A DNA stretch of 64,000 bases from an uncultured Methanomassiliicoccus sp. (GTDB lineage: Archaea > Thermoplasmatota > Thermoplasmata > Methanomassiliicoccales > Methanomassiliicoccaceae), in contig CAJKXZ010000003.1 in the NCBI GenBank assembly GCA_905203995.1, positions 62,001 to 126,000 of the forward strand. The letters run 5' to 3'. A model generated the notes under the pieces. The model made no database searches. It saw nothing but the letters and a program-made list of their open reading frames with translations, and was not told where the DNA came from. A program made the position numbers and the translations under genes. Below are positions 32,935-42,417 of this stretch, piece after piece. The stretch's first letter is position 1. Every line of letters starts with the position of its first letter.

Positions 32935-34724
32935 TGTGCGGCATCATTGGTTACAGTGGACCCCGGGACGCCCAGCAGGTATTGCTGGAAGGGCTGCAGC
33001 GTCTGGAATACCGCGGTTACGACTCAGCCGGTATTGCCATTGTCGGTGCGGAAGGTCTGCAGGTTTTCAAAGACGAAGGTGACGTCGCTAAGCTGATGAG
33101 CAGTATGCCTTTGATTGAAGGCCACAGCGGTATCGGCCACACCCGCTGGGCTACTTGCGGGCGGCCTTCCAAAGAAAATGCTCATCCGATGGTCGACTGC
33201 GATCATTGTCTGGCGGTCGTCCACAACGGTATTATTGAAAACCGCGGTGAACTGAAAGAGCGTTTGGAAAATCTAGGCCATACTTTCACTTCGGAAACAG
33301 ATACGGAAGTGTTAGTCCACCTTCTGGAAGAATACTACCATGGCGATCTGCGCCAGGCGTTAAAGCGCACTTTGGAAGATGTCAAAGGCACTTATGCCAT
33401 AGCGGCAGTTTGTCAAGGACATGAGGAAATCGTCGCGGCCAGAAAAGAGAACCCTCTGATCGTCGGCCTCGGTGCGGAAGAAAATTTTCTCGCTTCTGAC
33501 ATCACTGCCGTTCTCAATTACACCAATAAAATTATTTACATTGAAGACGGGGAAATGCTTTCGCTGACACCCCAGGAAGTACAGATTTTTAATAATAAAG
33601 GAGAAAAAATAAACAAAGATTATATTATTGTTTCCTGGACGGCGGAAGATGCGCAGAAAGGCGGTTTTGAACATTACATGCTGAAGGAGATTTTTGAGCA
33701 GCCCGTCTCCATTCACAACTCGCTTTTAGGCAACTTTGATAAAATCATGGCCGGTGAGCTGCTTTCCGCACAGGACATTTCTTCCATCAAACTGATTGCC
33801 TGCGGGACTTCCTACAACGCTTCTTTAGTCGGTAAATATGCGATCGAAGCACTCTCAGGCATTCCGGCGACAGTTGAATTAGCTTCAGAATGCCGTTATT
33901 CCAGTGAGACTAAGGAAGATCCGTTGGTTATTTTAGTCACGCAATCCGGGGAAACGGCTGACACTCTCGCTGCCGCAAGATTAGCTAAAAAAAGAGGACA
34001 GCGGACGTTAGCCATAACTAACGTGGTCGGTTCGACAATCACCCGGGAAGTGGATGAAGTCTTTTACACGCAGGCGGGACCGGAAATTGGCGTAGCAGCT
34101 ACTAAAACATACGTCACGCAACTGATGGCCATGTATATGCTTGCTTTAAAATTGGGCAAGTCACGCACGCTGCGCCGTGATGAAATTCATCGTTATACAC
34201 ACGGTCTCAAAGCGATGCCGCGCACCGTGGCCAATGTCTTAGCCAAATCCGAAGAAATTTCCGCTGCTGTAGATATGCTGACCGAAGCGCAGAGCGTCTT
34301 CTTCCTCGGCCGCCATATCAATTACCCGACCATGTTGGAAGGCGCCCTTAAGCTCAAAGAAATTTCCTACATTCACGCGGAAGGTTACGCGGCCGGTGAA
34401 TTAAAACACGGACCGTTGGCTTTACTTGATGCAGATACACCGATCGTCGCTTCTTGTGTCTGGGACATGTCTTATGAAAAAATGCTTTCGGCTATTTCCG
34501 AAGTAGCAGCAAGAGACAGTCCGGTATTAGGGATCGGCATCGAAGGCGACCGTGATCTGGAAGCGATTGTCGATCAAGCGATCTGTATTCCGGAAGTGGA
34601 AGGTATTCTCTCCCCGCTGCCGTTGACGGTTGTCGTGCAGCTGATTGCCTATCACACTGCCCGAAAACGCGGCTGCCCTATCGACCGGCCGAAAAATCTC
34701 GCTAAAAGCGTCACGGTTGATTAA
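32934..34724 (+). CDS. glmS: Glutamine-fructose-6-phosphate aminotransferase
   Basis: 596 aa. The N-terminal glutaminase starts MCGIIGYSGPRDAQQ, with Cys2 as nucleophile after Met removal; RLEYRGYDSAGIA and HTRWATCG follow. Two SIS domains carry CGTSYNASLVGKY and VTQSGETADTLAAAR, and the C-terminus ends PKNLAKSVTVD. It makes glucosamine-6-phosphate, the first step to UDP-GlcNAc. The ATG sits in the glmU-like stop (TAATG). Confidence 0.95.
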   Translation: MCGIIGYSGPRDAQQVLLEGLQRLEYRGYDSAGIAIVGAEGLQVFKDEGDVAKLMSSMPLIEGHSGIGHTRWATCGRPSKENAHPMVDCDHCLAVVHNGIIENRGELKERLENLGHTFTSETDTEVLVHLLEEYYHGDLRQALKRTLEDVKGTYAIAAVCQGHEEIVAARKENPLIVGLGAEENFLASDITAVLNYTNKIIYIEDGEMLSLTPQEVQIFNNKGEKINKDYIIVSWTAEDAQKGGFEHYMLKEIFEQPVSIHNSLLGNFDKIMAGELLSAQDISSIKLIACGTSYNASLVGKYAIEALSGIPATVELASECRYSSETKEDPLVILVTQSGETADTLAAARLAKKRGQRTLAITNVVGSTITREVDEVFYTQAGPEIGVAATKTYVTQLMAMYMLALKLGKSRTLRRDEIHRYTHGLKAMPRTVANVLAKSEEISAAVDMLTEAQSVFFLGRHINYPTMLEGALKLKEISYIHAEGYAAGELKHGPLALLDADTPIVASCVWDMSYEKMLSAISEVAARDSPVLGIGIEGDRDLEAIVDQAICIPEVEGILSPLPLTVVVQLIAYHTARKRGCPIDRPKNLAKSVTVD

Positions 34725-35527
34725 GCGCGGACGTTGTTGGGAATCTCTTCCGGACAGATGACATCATCCGGACACTTTTCCACGGTCAGATTGCAGATCG
34801 TGCTGTCCATGATTTCAATGCCCGGGGGAAATTCTAAGGAGTCAATAAAGCCAAACCAGTAGACGACAATGCCGTTACCGAACATCTCCACATACTTGGA
34901 AAGCTGTCCTTTGAGATTTTTATTAAATTCAATTTTATCACCAAAAGAAGCCTTCGATTCAATCCAGTTGACGATGCGGCCGTTGATTTTGACCGGTTCG
35001 TTAAGCAGACAATCGGGAGTTTTAGAAAATTTTCCTCTTAAATCATTTTCAGTCCGGTAGCCGAGATCATTTTTGGTCAGCCAGTTCTGGAGCATTTCTT
35101 CTCCCCACTGGCCGCGTTTGACTTGAATATCATTGCCCCACGGCGAATAGATACTGTCTTCCTTAATAATCTCCAAAATCTCTTTTTTCAGTTTGGCATC
35201 AGCGATCGTTTCCGGTTCGCGGACAAAACTCCAATACTGTTTTTTAGACATGCCATTTTGTTGAAACAACATCAAACCGGTCAAAATTGGCGGGAAATCC
35301 CATTTCTGCGCAATGCTGAGAATGCTCTTACCGGATTTCCATTCCCGCAGCATCTTGGGCAGATTCCTTTTGATTATGTGATGGCGTTTCATCGTTTTGC
35401 GTACTGTACGCTGAGTGTAGATGACGTTGAGCAGCTCCCGATCCAGAGCGGTTTCGTTAGCTAATCTGTCAACATCAGATAAAGTATTCAGCTCTTCGTA
35501 AATACGCTTGTACTCTTCTATTTTCAT
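34721..35527 (-). CDS. TPD-type PD-(D/E)XK nuclease, archaeal CDIN1 homologue
   Basis: 268 aa from ATG 35527. The first ~95 residues are helical with repeated helix-turn-helix-like segments (ALDRELLNVIYTQRTVRK; GKSILSIAQKWDFPPILTG). The C-terminal nuclease has T170-P-D172, then E190-S-K192 in NWIESKASFGD, the active-site pattern D...ExK. Human CDIN1 (C15orf41) is a member of this family; archaeal ones are thought to be DNA-structure nucleases, function unproven. The frame extends 15 codons further upstream. Converges on glmS with a 4-bp overlap. Confidence 0.8.
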   Translation of the reverse strand: MKIEEYKRIYEELNTLSDVDRLANETALDRELLNVIYTQRTVRKTMKRHHIIKRNLPKMLREWKSGKSILSIAQKWDFPPILTGLMLFQQNGMSKKQYWSFVREPETIADAKLKKEILEIIKEDSIYSPWGNDIQVKRGQWGEEMLQNWLTKNDLGYRTENDLRGKFSKTPDCLLNEPVKINGRIVNWIESKASFGDKIEFNKNLKGQLSKYVEMFGNGIVVYWFGFIDSLEFPPGIEIMDSTICNLTVEKCPDDVICPEEIPNNVRA

Positions 35528-35749
35528 GATTCTGACCTTTTTTGACAGGTTGAATGGAGAAGGAAATGCCAATCTTAAACATATCGCTATGGTTATTTCT
35601 TAGCAAATTGGCGCCCTGGATGGTATACCGTCGCCGCAATTTTACGCTAAATCGCTACGGGGACCATAAATAACAAATAATATAAATCCTCAAAGCTTGT
35701 TGGCTAACAACATCCTTCACAAAAGGCAAAACGTCTTCGTGGTGTTCAA

Positions 35750-36241
35750 ATGGTGAAAAAGAAAGTAGTCTGTGCTTCGATACCGTCTAACTGGCTGCCG
35801 CCGACAGCAATTGATTCCAAATGCTGGATAGGCTATGCTAAATCTTCGCTGTTTGTCACTTTCGGTCTGGGATTGATTCTGGGCATCTTCATGCTCTTCA
35901 TCGGCCGTCTGCCCTTCAGCATCGTGCTGCTGGCAATTGCCGTTATGTCACTGGTCATTGTGCTGCTGGTTAATCCGCTGATTATTAAATCGATCAATGA
36001 TGGTAAGTTTGGTTTTGCCAACAAAGTGCTTAGATGTTTTACCGTCATTGGTTTATTTTGTTTTATTGTGCCTGGTATCTTCTTCTTCATCGCTTACAAA
36101 AAGATCCAGCCGATTTTTAAACCGCAGACCCAGCGTTATCCTACCAATTATTACGAAATGCCTCGTGGTTATCCGGCTGCCGCCAAAGAAGAGGAAGTGG
36201 AATTTACCCCGGAAATCGGTCAGACCTTGACTAAAAAATGA
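35750..36241 (+). CDS. Membrane protein, unknown
   Basis: 163 aa. Three hydrophobic helices (about residues 33-52, 56-78 and 95-115) between a polar N-terminus and a Pro/Glu-rich tail. I recognise no family. 20 bp before another small membrane-protein gene and probably co-transcribed. Confidence 0.68.
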   Translation: MVKKKVVCASIPSNWLPPTAIDSKCWIGYAKSSLFVTFGLGLILGIFMLFIGRLPFSIVLLAIAVMSLVIVLLVNPLIIKSINDGKFGFANKVLRCFTVIGLFCFIVPGIFFFIAYKKIQPIFKPQTQRYPTNYYEMPRGYPAAAKEEEVEFTPEIGQTLTKK

Positions 36242-36261
36242 ATTAAGCAGGAGAAACCGCC

Positions 36262-36525
36262 GTGAGCATTTTTGAAATCATCATGCTGCTCTGTTTCGGT
36301 GCCGCCTGGCCTTTTTCTATTTATAATTCCTGGAAATCGGGTTCAACCAAAGGTAAAAGCGTCATTTTTTTGATTACGCTGATGATTGGCTACGTCGCCG
36401 GTATCATCAACAAAATCTTTTACAGCTATGATGCCGTGATTTATCTTTACCTGCTTAATTTGATCATGGTCGCTATTGATACCGCCCTCTGGCTTCGCAA
36501 CCGCCGGCGGGAAAAAATGGTCTAA
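36262..36525 (+). CDS. Small membrane protein, PQ-loop-like
   Basis: 87 aa with three hydrophobic helices. WPFSIYNSWKSGSTKGKS resembles the turn of PQ-loop/MtN3-type half-transporters, but the PQ pair itself is absent. GCAGGAGAA precedes a GTG-adjacent ATG-like start (GTG 36262). Likely co-transcribed with the gene before it. Confidence 0.68.
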   Translation: MSIFEIIMLLCFGAAWPFSIYNSWKSGSTKGKSVIFLITLMIGYVAGIINKIFYSYDAVIYLYLLNLIMVAIDTALWLRNRRREKMV

Positions 36526-36571
36526 CAGAGCTGTTAATTAATATTTATAAAAAAAGTAGATGATGGGCAGA

Positions 36572-37618
36572 TTACATCTGCGCCATTGATTCTTTTAAAG
36601 CTTCTAAGTTTTCCGGGTGTTTCTCGAAGTATTCCCGGGCGGGGGCGAGATAGTCGCTGAGGGCCTGGGCCACACCGTTTTTAAGATCAAGCGGGTGCAG
36701 TTTCTGCGCCAGGTAAGTCTCTTCCAACTCTTCGTAAGAATTGAATTCCAGATTGCCGCCGAACTTTTCTGGTCTCTCAATCACCAGGTGACCGCCGCGG
36801 CCGAAGAGAATGTATTTGCAGACGGCAAGGACCGGATTACCTTCCACTTCCGGCGGACAGAACGCTTTCTTCATTTTGCGCTGAATATCTTCGGCGCTGT
36901 CGTGAATGAGAATATTGCTGTCGGGATGTGACTTTGACATCTTGCCGCTGATGGGGTCCATACGGTTCATGCCGCTGAGACCAGGAATCAGGGGCGTGTG
37001 AATCGCTACTGGAACTTTCCAGCCGAGTTTTTCGGCAGCTTCCCTAGCCAGCATATGCGCGCGGCGCTGGTCAATACCGGCGTAGGCGACATCCATGTCC
37101 ATGGCGAAAATATCGGCAGCCTGCATCAGCGGGTAAAGGAATTTAGAGGAATCGAGTTCCGCATCATCTTCCTTGCGGCCCATGATCGTCATCGCCCGCT
37201 TGATACGGGAGAGTGAAGTAACTTTTCCGACTTTAATGACTGTTTCCCAGTAGTTGTTTTTCTCCATGATTTCGGAAGCCAGGACAAATTTGACTTGATC
37301 CATAGGCACTCCGAGGGCGGCAAAGCAGTCGCCCATATATTTGGCACAGAGACGAATCCGTTCGATATCGCCGCCGAGCTTGTCATTAATACGGGCGTGC
37401 CAGTCCGCCATGAAAATTGTCAGTTCAAAACCGGCATCGATGAAATCGCGCATCTTACTGGCACAAAGGGCCCAGCCCAGATGCACAAGTCCCGAAGGTT
37501 CGAATCCGATATACACCCGCGGTTTGGCACTTTGGGCAAGAAGAGTGCGCAAGTCCTCTTCTGTCACCGTTTCTTCTGTGTTGCGTAACAGCAGGTTCAA
37601 TCTGTCTTCGACATTCAT
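36572..37618 (-). CDS. tyrS: Tyrosyl-tRNA synthetase, archaeal type
   Basis: 348 aa, the short archaeal/eukaryotic form. GLVHLGWALC is the HIGH-like motif, YAGIDQRRAHMLAREA contacts tyrosine and tRNA, and GKMSKS is the ATP motif. It charges tRNA-Tyr. Standalone gene; the start ATG at 37618 lacks an obvious ribosome site. Confidence 0.93.
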   Translation of the reverse strand: MNVEDRLNLLLRNTEETVTEEDLRTLLAQSAKPRVYIGFEPSGLVHLGWALCASKMRDFIDAGFELTIFMADWHARINDKLGGDIERIRLCAKYMGDCFAALGVPMDQVKFVLASEIMEKNNYWETVIKVGKVTSLSRIKRAMTIMGRKEDDAELDSSKFLYPLMQAADIFAMDMDVAYAGIDQRRAHMLAREAAEKLGWKVPVAIHTPLIPGLSGMNRMDPISGKMSKSHPDSNILIHDSAEDIQRKMKKAFCPPEVEGNPVLAVCKYILFGRGGHLVIERPEKFGGNLEFNSYEELEETYLAQKLHPLDLKNGVAQALSDYLAPAREYFEKHPENLEALKESMAQM

Positions 37619-37736
37619 TTAGATCAATTTGCGAATCGTGCGAATGTATAAAGCTATTCCGCTAAGCGGTTTAACATGCGGCCTGCTACAGTTTGTACCG
37701 GTCTGTTTTCAAAGAAAAATGAATAAAAATAACAAC

Positions 37737-37767
37737 AAAGGATGCTGGATCAACATCCTTTATTTTT
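37737..37767 (-). terminator. Terminator after nrdJ, possibly bidirectional
   Basis: AAAGGATG (37737-37744) pairs perfectly with CATCCTTT (37754-37761). T-rich runs flank both sides: ATTTTTT rightwards, and GTTGTTATTTTTATT on the minus strand. Confidence 0.7.
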
Positions 37768-37787
37768 TAGATATTAATTAAATGTGT

Positions 37788-40034
37788 TTAATTACATTTG
37801 CTGTAACCGCACTGGCGACAGACGACACAACCGCCTTCGTGCTCGACTTTAGCGCCGCATTCCGGACAGAATTTCATGACGTGGGTAAGAGCTTCCCCGC
37901 TTTCTTTCATGAGATCTTCGGCTTTAATGGCGTCCTTATCCCAGTAACCAAGCTCAATCTGCTGGTGGTAAATTTTCTCAATCGTGCGGGCAATGGCATC
38001 CGGGCAGGAAGTGCATTTGAGACCCGGCTGCCTGACCGTTGAAGGACACCTGATGCCTTTCAGCTGACTGACAATCGTCTGCACATCAATACCACTGCGC
38101 AGGGCGATTGACGCTAGTCTGGCAGTCGCTTCACTCTGACTGGGACAGCCGCCGGCTTTACCGGTGTTGGTAAAAATTTCACAGATACCTTTGTCGTCGT
38201 AGTTAGCCGTTACATACAGTTTACCGCAGCCGATCTGCACTCTCTCTGTAACACCGGAAACAACATCCGGACGGCCACGAGGCACAATCTGTCCTGGCAA
38301 TTCTTCGGCGGGAATACCGTCTTTGCGCACTTTGCCGAGGTTGAGCACCTGTTCGTCACGGCTGCCGTCACGATAGATGGTCACACCTTTGCAGCCGAGG
38401 CGGAAGGCCAGTTTGTAAACTTCGGCAACATCATCAATGGTGGCTTCGTGGCTGAAATTGACAGTTTTAGAAACTGCATTGTCAGTATATTTCTGGAAAG
38501 CAGCCTGCATGCGGATGTGATCCTCTGGGCTGATATCATGGCTGGAAACAAAGACGCGGCGCAGATCTTCGGGAATTTCTTCCAGGTGGGCAATACTGCC
38601 TTCTTTGGCAATGCGCCGCATGAGTGCTTCTGAATAAAGACCGCGTTTTTCCAGTTCGTTCTTCAAGACGGGATTCACTTCCAGCATCTCGGTGCCGTCC
38701 ATGATGTTTCTGACAAAGACATAGCCGAAAATCGGTTCGACACCGGAAGAACATTCAGCAATGATCGAAAGGGTACCAGTCGGTGCAATGGTGGTAATTG
38801 TACCATTTCTCTGCGGCTGTTCCTGCGGTAGAATACTCTCATTGAAGAGTGGGAAAGTTCCCCGGGCTTCGGCCAAGGCCTGGCTTTCTTGCCGGCCTTT
38901 TTCGGCAATGAACTGCATCAGCTGTTCTCCGAGCTCAATTGCTTCGGTAGAATTGTAGGGAATCCGCATCATTAACAGGCTGTCAGCCCAGCCCATGACG
39001 CCTAAGCCGATTTTACGGGTCAGTTTGGTGGTCTGCTCGATCTGTTCAATGGGATATTTGTTAACATCAATGACATTGTCTAAGAAGTGCACTGCGTTTT
39101 TGACAGTCTTCTCTAATTTATCCCAGTCATACTCGTAGCCGTTTTCCGTTTCCTTCAGCATCTTGGTGAGGTTAATTGAACCGAGATTGCAGCTTTCGTA
39201 AGGCAGCAAAGGCTGTTCGCCGCAGGGGTTGGTCGATTCAATCTCGCCCTGGGAAGGTACGATATTATCGCGGTTCAGGCGGTCTAAGAAAATAATGCCG
39301 GGTTCACCGTTGCGCCAGGCGGCTTCCACGATTTTATTGAAAACTTTAGTGGCATTGAGCATGCCGACGGTTTCTTTGCTGTGGGGGTCAATGAGTGCGT
39401 AGTCTTCGCCTTTTTCGGCGGCTTTCATAAAGGCTTCCGTAAGCCCGACGGAGATGTTAAAATTAGTAATTTCTTTATTATCTGACTTGCAGTCGATGAA
39501 TTTGAGAATATCAGGATGATCAATGCGCAGAATACCCATGTTAGCGCCGCGCCGGGAGCCGCCCTGTTTGACTGCTTCGGTAGCGACATTGAACACTTTC
39601 ATAAAGCTGATGGGACCACTGGCTACTCCGCCGGTGGAGTTAACAACGCTGCCTTCACAGCGTAAACGGGAGAAGGAAAAGCCGGTACCGCCGCCGCTCT
39701 TGTGAATCAATGCTGCCTGCTTAATCGCTTCAAAAATTGAATCCATGCTGTCTTCAACCGGTAGTACAAAACAGGCAGAAAGCTGCCCCAGATCTTTACC
39801 GGCATTCATGAGGGTGGGGGAATTAGGCAGAAATTCCAGATTTGTCATCATGTCGTAGAATGTTTTAGCGAGTTGTTTCTGGTCTTGGCCGTTAGCATAC
39901 ATGCCTTCACTGGCGGCAATCGCTTTGGCCACCCGGCGGAACATGCCATCGACCGTTTCAATCGTTTTTCCATCTTTGTCTTTTATGAGATATCTTCTTT
40001 CTAAGACGACTTGCGCATTTTTTGAAATTTCCAT
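37788..40034 (-). CDS. nrdJ: Adenosylcobalamin-dependent ribonucleotide reductase (class II)
   Basis: 748 aa from ATG 40034, chosen for its GAGGGTGAG ribosome site. Conserved blocks: LPNSPTLMNAG, LSACFVLPVEDS (active Cys), SGGGTGFSFSRLR, STNPCGEQPLLPYESC (catalytic Cys and Glu) and TIAPTGTLS. The C-terminus has CPSTVRQPGLKC and a zinc ribbon CPECGAKVEHEGGCVVCRQC that renews the enzyme's disulfide. Reduces ribonucleotides for DNA synthesis without oxygen, using B12, which this organism also needs for methyl transfer. Confidence 0.93.
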   Translation of the reverse strand: MEISKNAQVVLERRYLIKDKDGKTIETVDGMFRRVAKAIAASEGMYANGQDQKQLAKTFYDMMTNLEFLPNSPTLMNAGKDLGQLSACFVLPVEDSMDSIFEAIKQAALIHKSGGGTGFSFSRLRCEGSVVNSTGGVASGPISFMKVFNVATEAVKQGGSRRGANMGILRIDHPDILKFIDCKSDNKEITNFNISVGLTEAFMKAAEKGEDYALIDPHSKETVGMLNATKVFNKIVEAAWRNGEPGIIFLDRLNRDNIVPSQGEIESTNPCGEQPLLPYESCNLGSINLTKMLKETENGYEYDWDKLEKTVKNAVHFLDNVIDVNKYPIEQIEQTTKLTRKIGLGVMGWADSLLMMRIPYNSTEAIELGEQLMQFIAEKGRQESQALAEARGTFPLFNESILPQEQPQRNGTITTIAPTGTLSIIAECSSGVEPIFGYVFVRNIMDGTEMLEVNPVLKNELEKRGLYSEALMRRIAKEGSIAHLEEIPEDLRRVFVSSHDISPEDHIRMQAAFQKYTDNAVSKTVNFSHEATIDDVAEVYKLAFRLGCKGVTIYRDGSRDEQVLNLGKVRKDGIPAEELPGQIVPRGRPDVVSGVTERVQIGCGKLYVTANYDDKGICEIFTNTGKAGGCPSQSEATARLASIALRSGIDVQTIVSQLKGIRCPSTVRQPGLKCTSCPDAIARTIEKIYHQQIELGYWDKDAIKAEDLMKESGEALTHVMKFCPECGAKVEHEGGCVVCRQCGYSKCN

Positions 40035-40655
40035 CGACTCACCCTCAAAATTCAAGGCTCTATACCTCTTTTTAAATTAAGCTTTGCACTAATTTTTATC
40101 GCAGTGGACTTTGTTGATACGAAAATATGCAATACTTTGTTTATCTAGCTATAACTACGATGATTAATCCAACAAGGCTTTGCTTCAAAAATCGATTTAT
40201 AGCTGTAATCTCAAAGTGTTAAAACACCTTCGTTATTACGATCATAGTAGGTCTTGCATAAGATCTGTGTTAACCATTTTGGTGGTTTAACAAAGTATGT
40301 ATATAGTGAATGATACCAATTGTTTCAGTCAATTTTGATCAATGATTATTTGACTGGGTTGGCAACACAATTATCTTTCATTTTTAGAACTATTTGTAGG
40401 AATCAGCCTCTTTGAACAATCTTAACAATCTCTTGCTTAAATAGTAATTTATGTAAAAATATTATTGAATATGTAGTACTCACAATGCTAGTTTTTTTAC
40501 ATAATCGAAACAATCTGTGACCTGCTAAGTTAAAAGACAAATGTCGGTATAAATGTCGGTATAAATGTCGGTATAAATGTCGGTATAAATGTCGGTATAA
40601 TATCCTACTTGCGCGCTTGTTTTAATGCATATCCGACCGTTGCAGATATACTAAC
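40035..40655. other. Gene-free spacer between nrdJ and moaD-like gene
   Basis: Strongly AT-rich. It contains the nrdJ promoter side and the five-copy 12-bp repeat at 40539-40598. No reading frame or RNA fold that I can support. Confidence 0.55.
40539..40598. repeat. Perfect 5 x 12-bp tandem repeat
   Basis: Five exact copies of AAATGTCGGTAT, head to tail. It lies 58 bp past the stop of the moaD-like gene, outside any reading frame. Exact identity suggests recent expansion and possible length variation between strains. Confidence 0.95.
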
Positions 40656-40937
40656 TTACCCACCAGCAGTAACTGGTAACACGGAAACAACATCGCCGTC
40701 TTTGATCGGAGTTTCCAAGCCGGCTAGGCCGTCAATGTTTTTTCCGTTAATTAAAATAAAGATAAACTCGGAAAGGGTGCCGCCGGGGTAAAGAAGCCGC
40801 TGCAGATCCTCACCGAATTCCTGTACTAATGCTGTAAGAAAGTCTTGTACCGTACTGCCGTTGAAATCCAGTTCTAACTGGTTCTTTTTAGTTGCTGAGC
40901 ATAAGTTGCCGAAAGTACGGAAGACTACGTGCGTCAT
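40656..40937 (-). CDS. ThiS/MoaD-like small sulfur-carrier protein
   Basis: 93 aa, beta-grasp length, ending in Gly-Gly (LPVTAGG), the tail that is thiocarboxylated or conjugated in ThiS, MoaD and archaeal SAMPs. LINGKNIDGL and IKDGDVVSVLP are typical. It starts in the stop of the flavin reductase gene (TAATG), so the two are translated together. A role in sulfur transfer with that enzyme is an inference; no moaE or thiF is adjacent. Confidence 0.83.
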   Translation of the reverse strand: MTHVVFRTFGNLCSATKKNQLELDFNGSTVQDFLTALVQEFGEDLQRLLYPGGTLSEFIFILINGKNIDGLAGLETPIKDGDVVSVLPVTAGG

Positions 40938-42286
40938 TACAGTTTCCTCGTAAGATCCTCTGCGGCGAGGCAGACTACATCTTTGACCATGGAGGTCGGC
41001 GGGCAGTAAGCGTTCTCGAAAGAGCTGACGAATTCTTCAGCAGTGACGCCCTTCATGATGGCAGCGGTAAGCCAGTTAATTTTACCGTTAATGTCTTCCC
41101 GGCCTAAAATCTGGGCTCCCACGATTCTGTGGGTTTCTTTCTCAGCGAGGAGTTTAACGGTAACTTTGCTGCCGCCGGGATAATACCGGGCGCGGCTGAG
41201 ACCTGTTGCTCGTCCTTCTACCACTTTTAGGCCATAATAATCAGCAAGACCACAGGACAAACCGGTTCCGGCGATCTGCAGCTCACCAATCTGGGAAATC
41301 CAGGCGCTGAGTACGGCGGGGAAGGTAGCATAGCCACCAGCGGCATTGATACCGGCAACACGGCCTTCTCGCACGGCAGTAGCGCCCAGCTGGCTCATGG
41401 TGGGACCATCAGCTGCCGCACTGCTGCACATGACAACATCGCCGGCCAGATAGATATCTTTGACAATTCTTCCGCGACGGTAAGGCTGTAAGGTGGCTGA
41501 AACGTGAACGGCGCCCAAAGGACCGATTTCCAGACCCAGCTGGTTCGGCAGCTGCAGATTGGCTCGGACTCCGGTAGCCATGATTACCATGTCACAGGGA
41601 TACTCATCATCACCGACCACGACACTTTCGACTTTGCCTTCGCCTTTAATGGCGCCCAGCGGACGACCCATGAGGAATTTTATACCTTCTTTCTCCATTT
41701 CGGCTTGTACTTCGGCAGCCATATCACCGTCGCAAATCCGGGGAATAACCTGCGGGAACATTTCTGCGACAGTAACATCAAGACCGGCATGTTTGAGCGC
41801 GACAGCAATTTCCAGACCGATCACGCCACCGCCGGCAACGACGACCTTTTTGCAGGTCTTCATTGCTTCCTGAATCTGCATGCCGTCTTTGATGAAGCGG
41901 ACTTTGAAAACACCGGGTAAATCCGCTCCGGCAATCGGCGGGACAAAGACGGTGCCGCCAGTCGCCAATATTAATGAATCATATGCCAAGGAAGAACCGT
42001 CCGCTAGCGTCACTGTTTTCGCTTCGGCGTCGACACTTTCTACTTTAGTCTGGGTCTTCACGGTAATCTGACGTTCTTTTTGATAGAACTGGGGATCATG
42101 CATGATGATTGACTGAAAATCCTTAATTTTCCCTTCTAGAACGAAAGGGATTGCACAAGGAGAGTAGGAGATATGCTCTTCTTCTGTAAGCACAGTAATC
42201 TCAGCTTCTTTGTCAGTCTCTCTTGCTGAAGAAGCAGCAGTCATGCCAGCTGCTCCCGATCCGATCACGATGATCTTCCTAGCCAT
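40937..42286 (-). CDS. NADH oxidase / CoA-disulfide reductase family flavoenzyme
   Basis: 449 aa. FAD loop VIGSGAAGMTAASSARE, single redox Cys44 in ISYSPCAIPFVLEG, NAD loop VVVAGGGVIGLEIAVALK and DIYLAGDVV for the flavin ribityl. The C-terminal dimerisation domain ends in YCPPTSMVKD. The single-Cys active site marks the CoA-disulfide reductase/NADH oxidase/persulfide reductase group. Overlap with a MoaD-like carrier suggests sulfur chemistry (for example persulfide or polysulfide reduction). Confidence 0.87.
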   Translation of the reverse strand: MARKIIVIGSGAAGMTAASSARETDKEAEITVLTEEEHISYSPCAIPFVLEGKIKDFQSIIMHDPQFYQKERQITVKTQTKVESVDAEAKTVTLADGSSLAYDSLILATGGTVFVPPIAGADLPGVFKVRFIKDGMQIQEAMKTCKKVVVAGGGVIGLEIAVALKHAGLDVTVAEMFPQVIPRICDGDMAAEVQAEMEKEGIKFLMGRPLGAIKGEGKVESVVVGDDEYPCDMVIMATGVRANLQLPNQLGLEIGPLGAVHVSATLQPYRRGRIVKDIYLAGDVVMCSSAAADGPTMSQLGATAVREGRVAGINAAGGYATFPAVLSAWISQIGELQIAGTGLSCGLADYYGLKVVEGRATGLSRARYYPGGSKVTVKLLAEKETHRIVGAQILGREDINGKINWLTAAIMKGVTAEEFVSSFENAYCPPTSMVKDVVCLAAEDLTRKL

Positions 42287-42417
42287 ACGTATACCTTATA
42301 ATAGGCATATTTGTGAACTTATTATAAACTTACCCTGAAGGGGAGTGGTGCAGCCCGGGCTTAGCGGCGAGCCGAAAGATAGTTAATGTTGCTCTGCTGT
42401 CTTGCGTCGATCAGAAC

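Noticed and set aside
37490..37510. tRNA T-loop-like ggttcgaatcc
   Set aside because: It lies inside tyrS coding sequence and lacks acceptor and anticodon arms.
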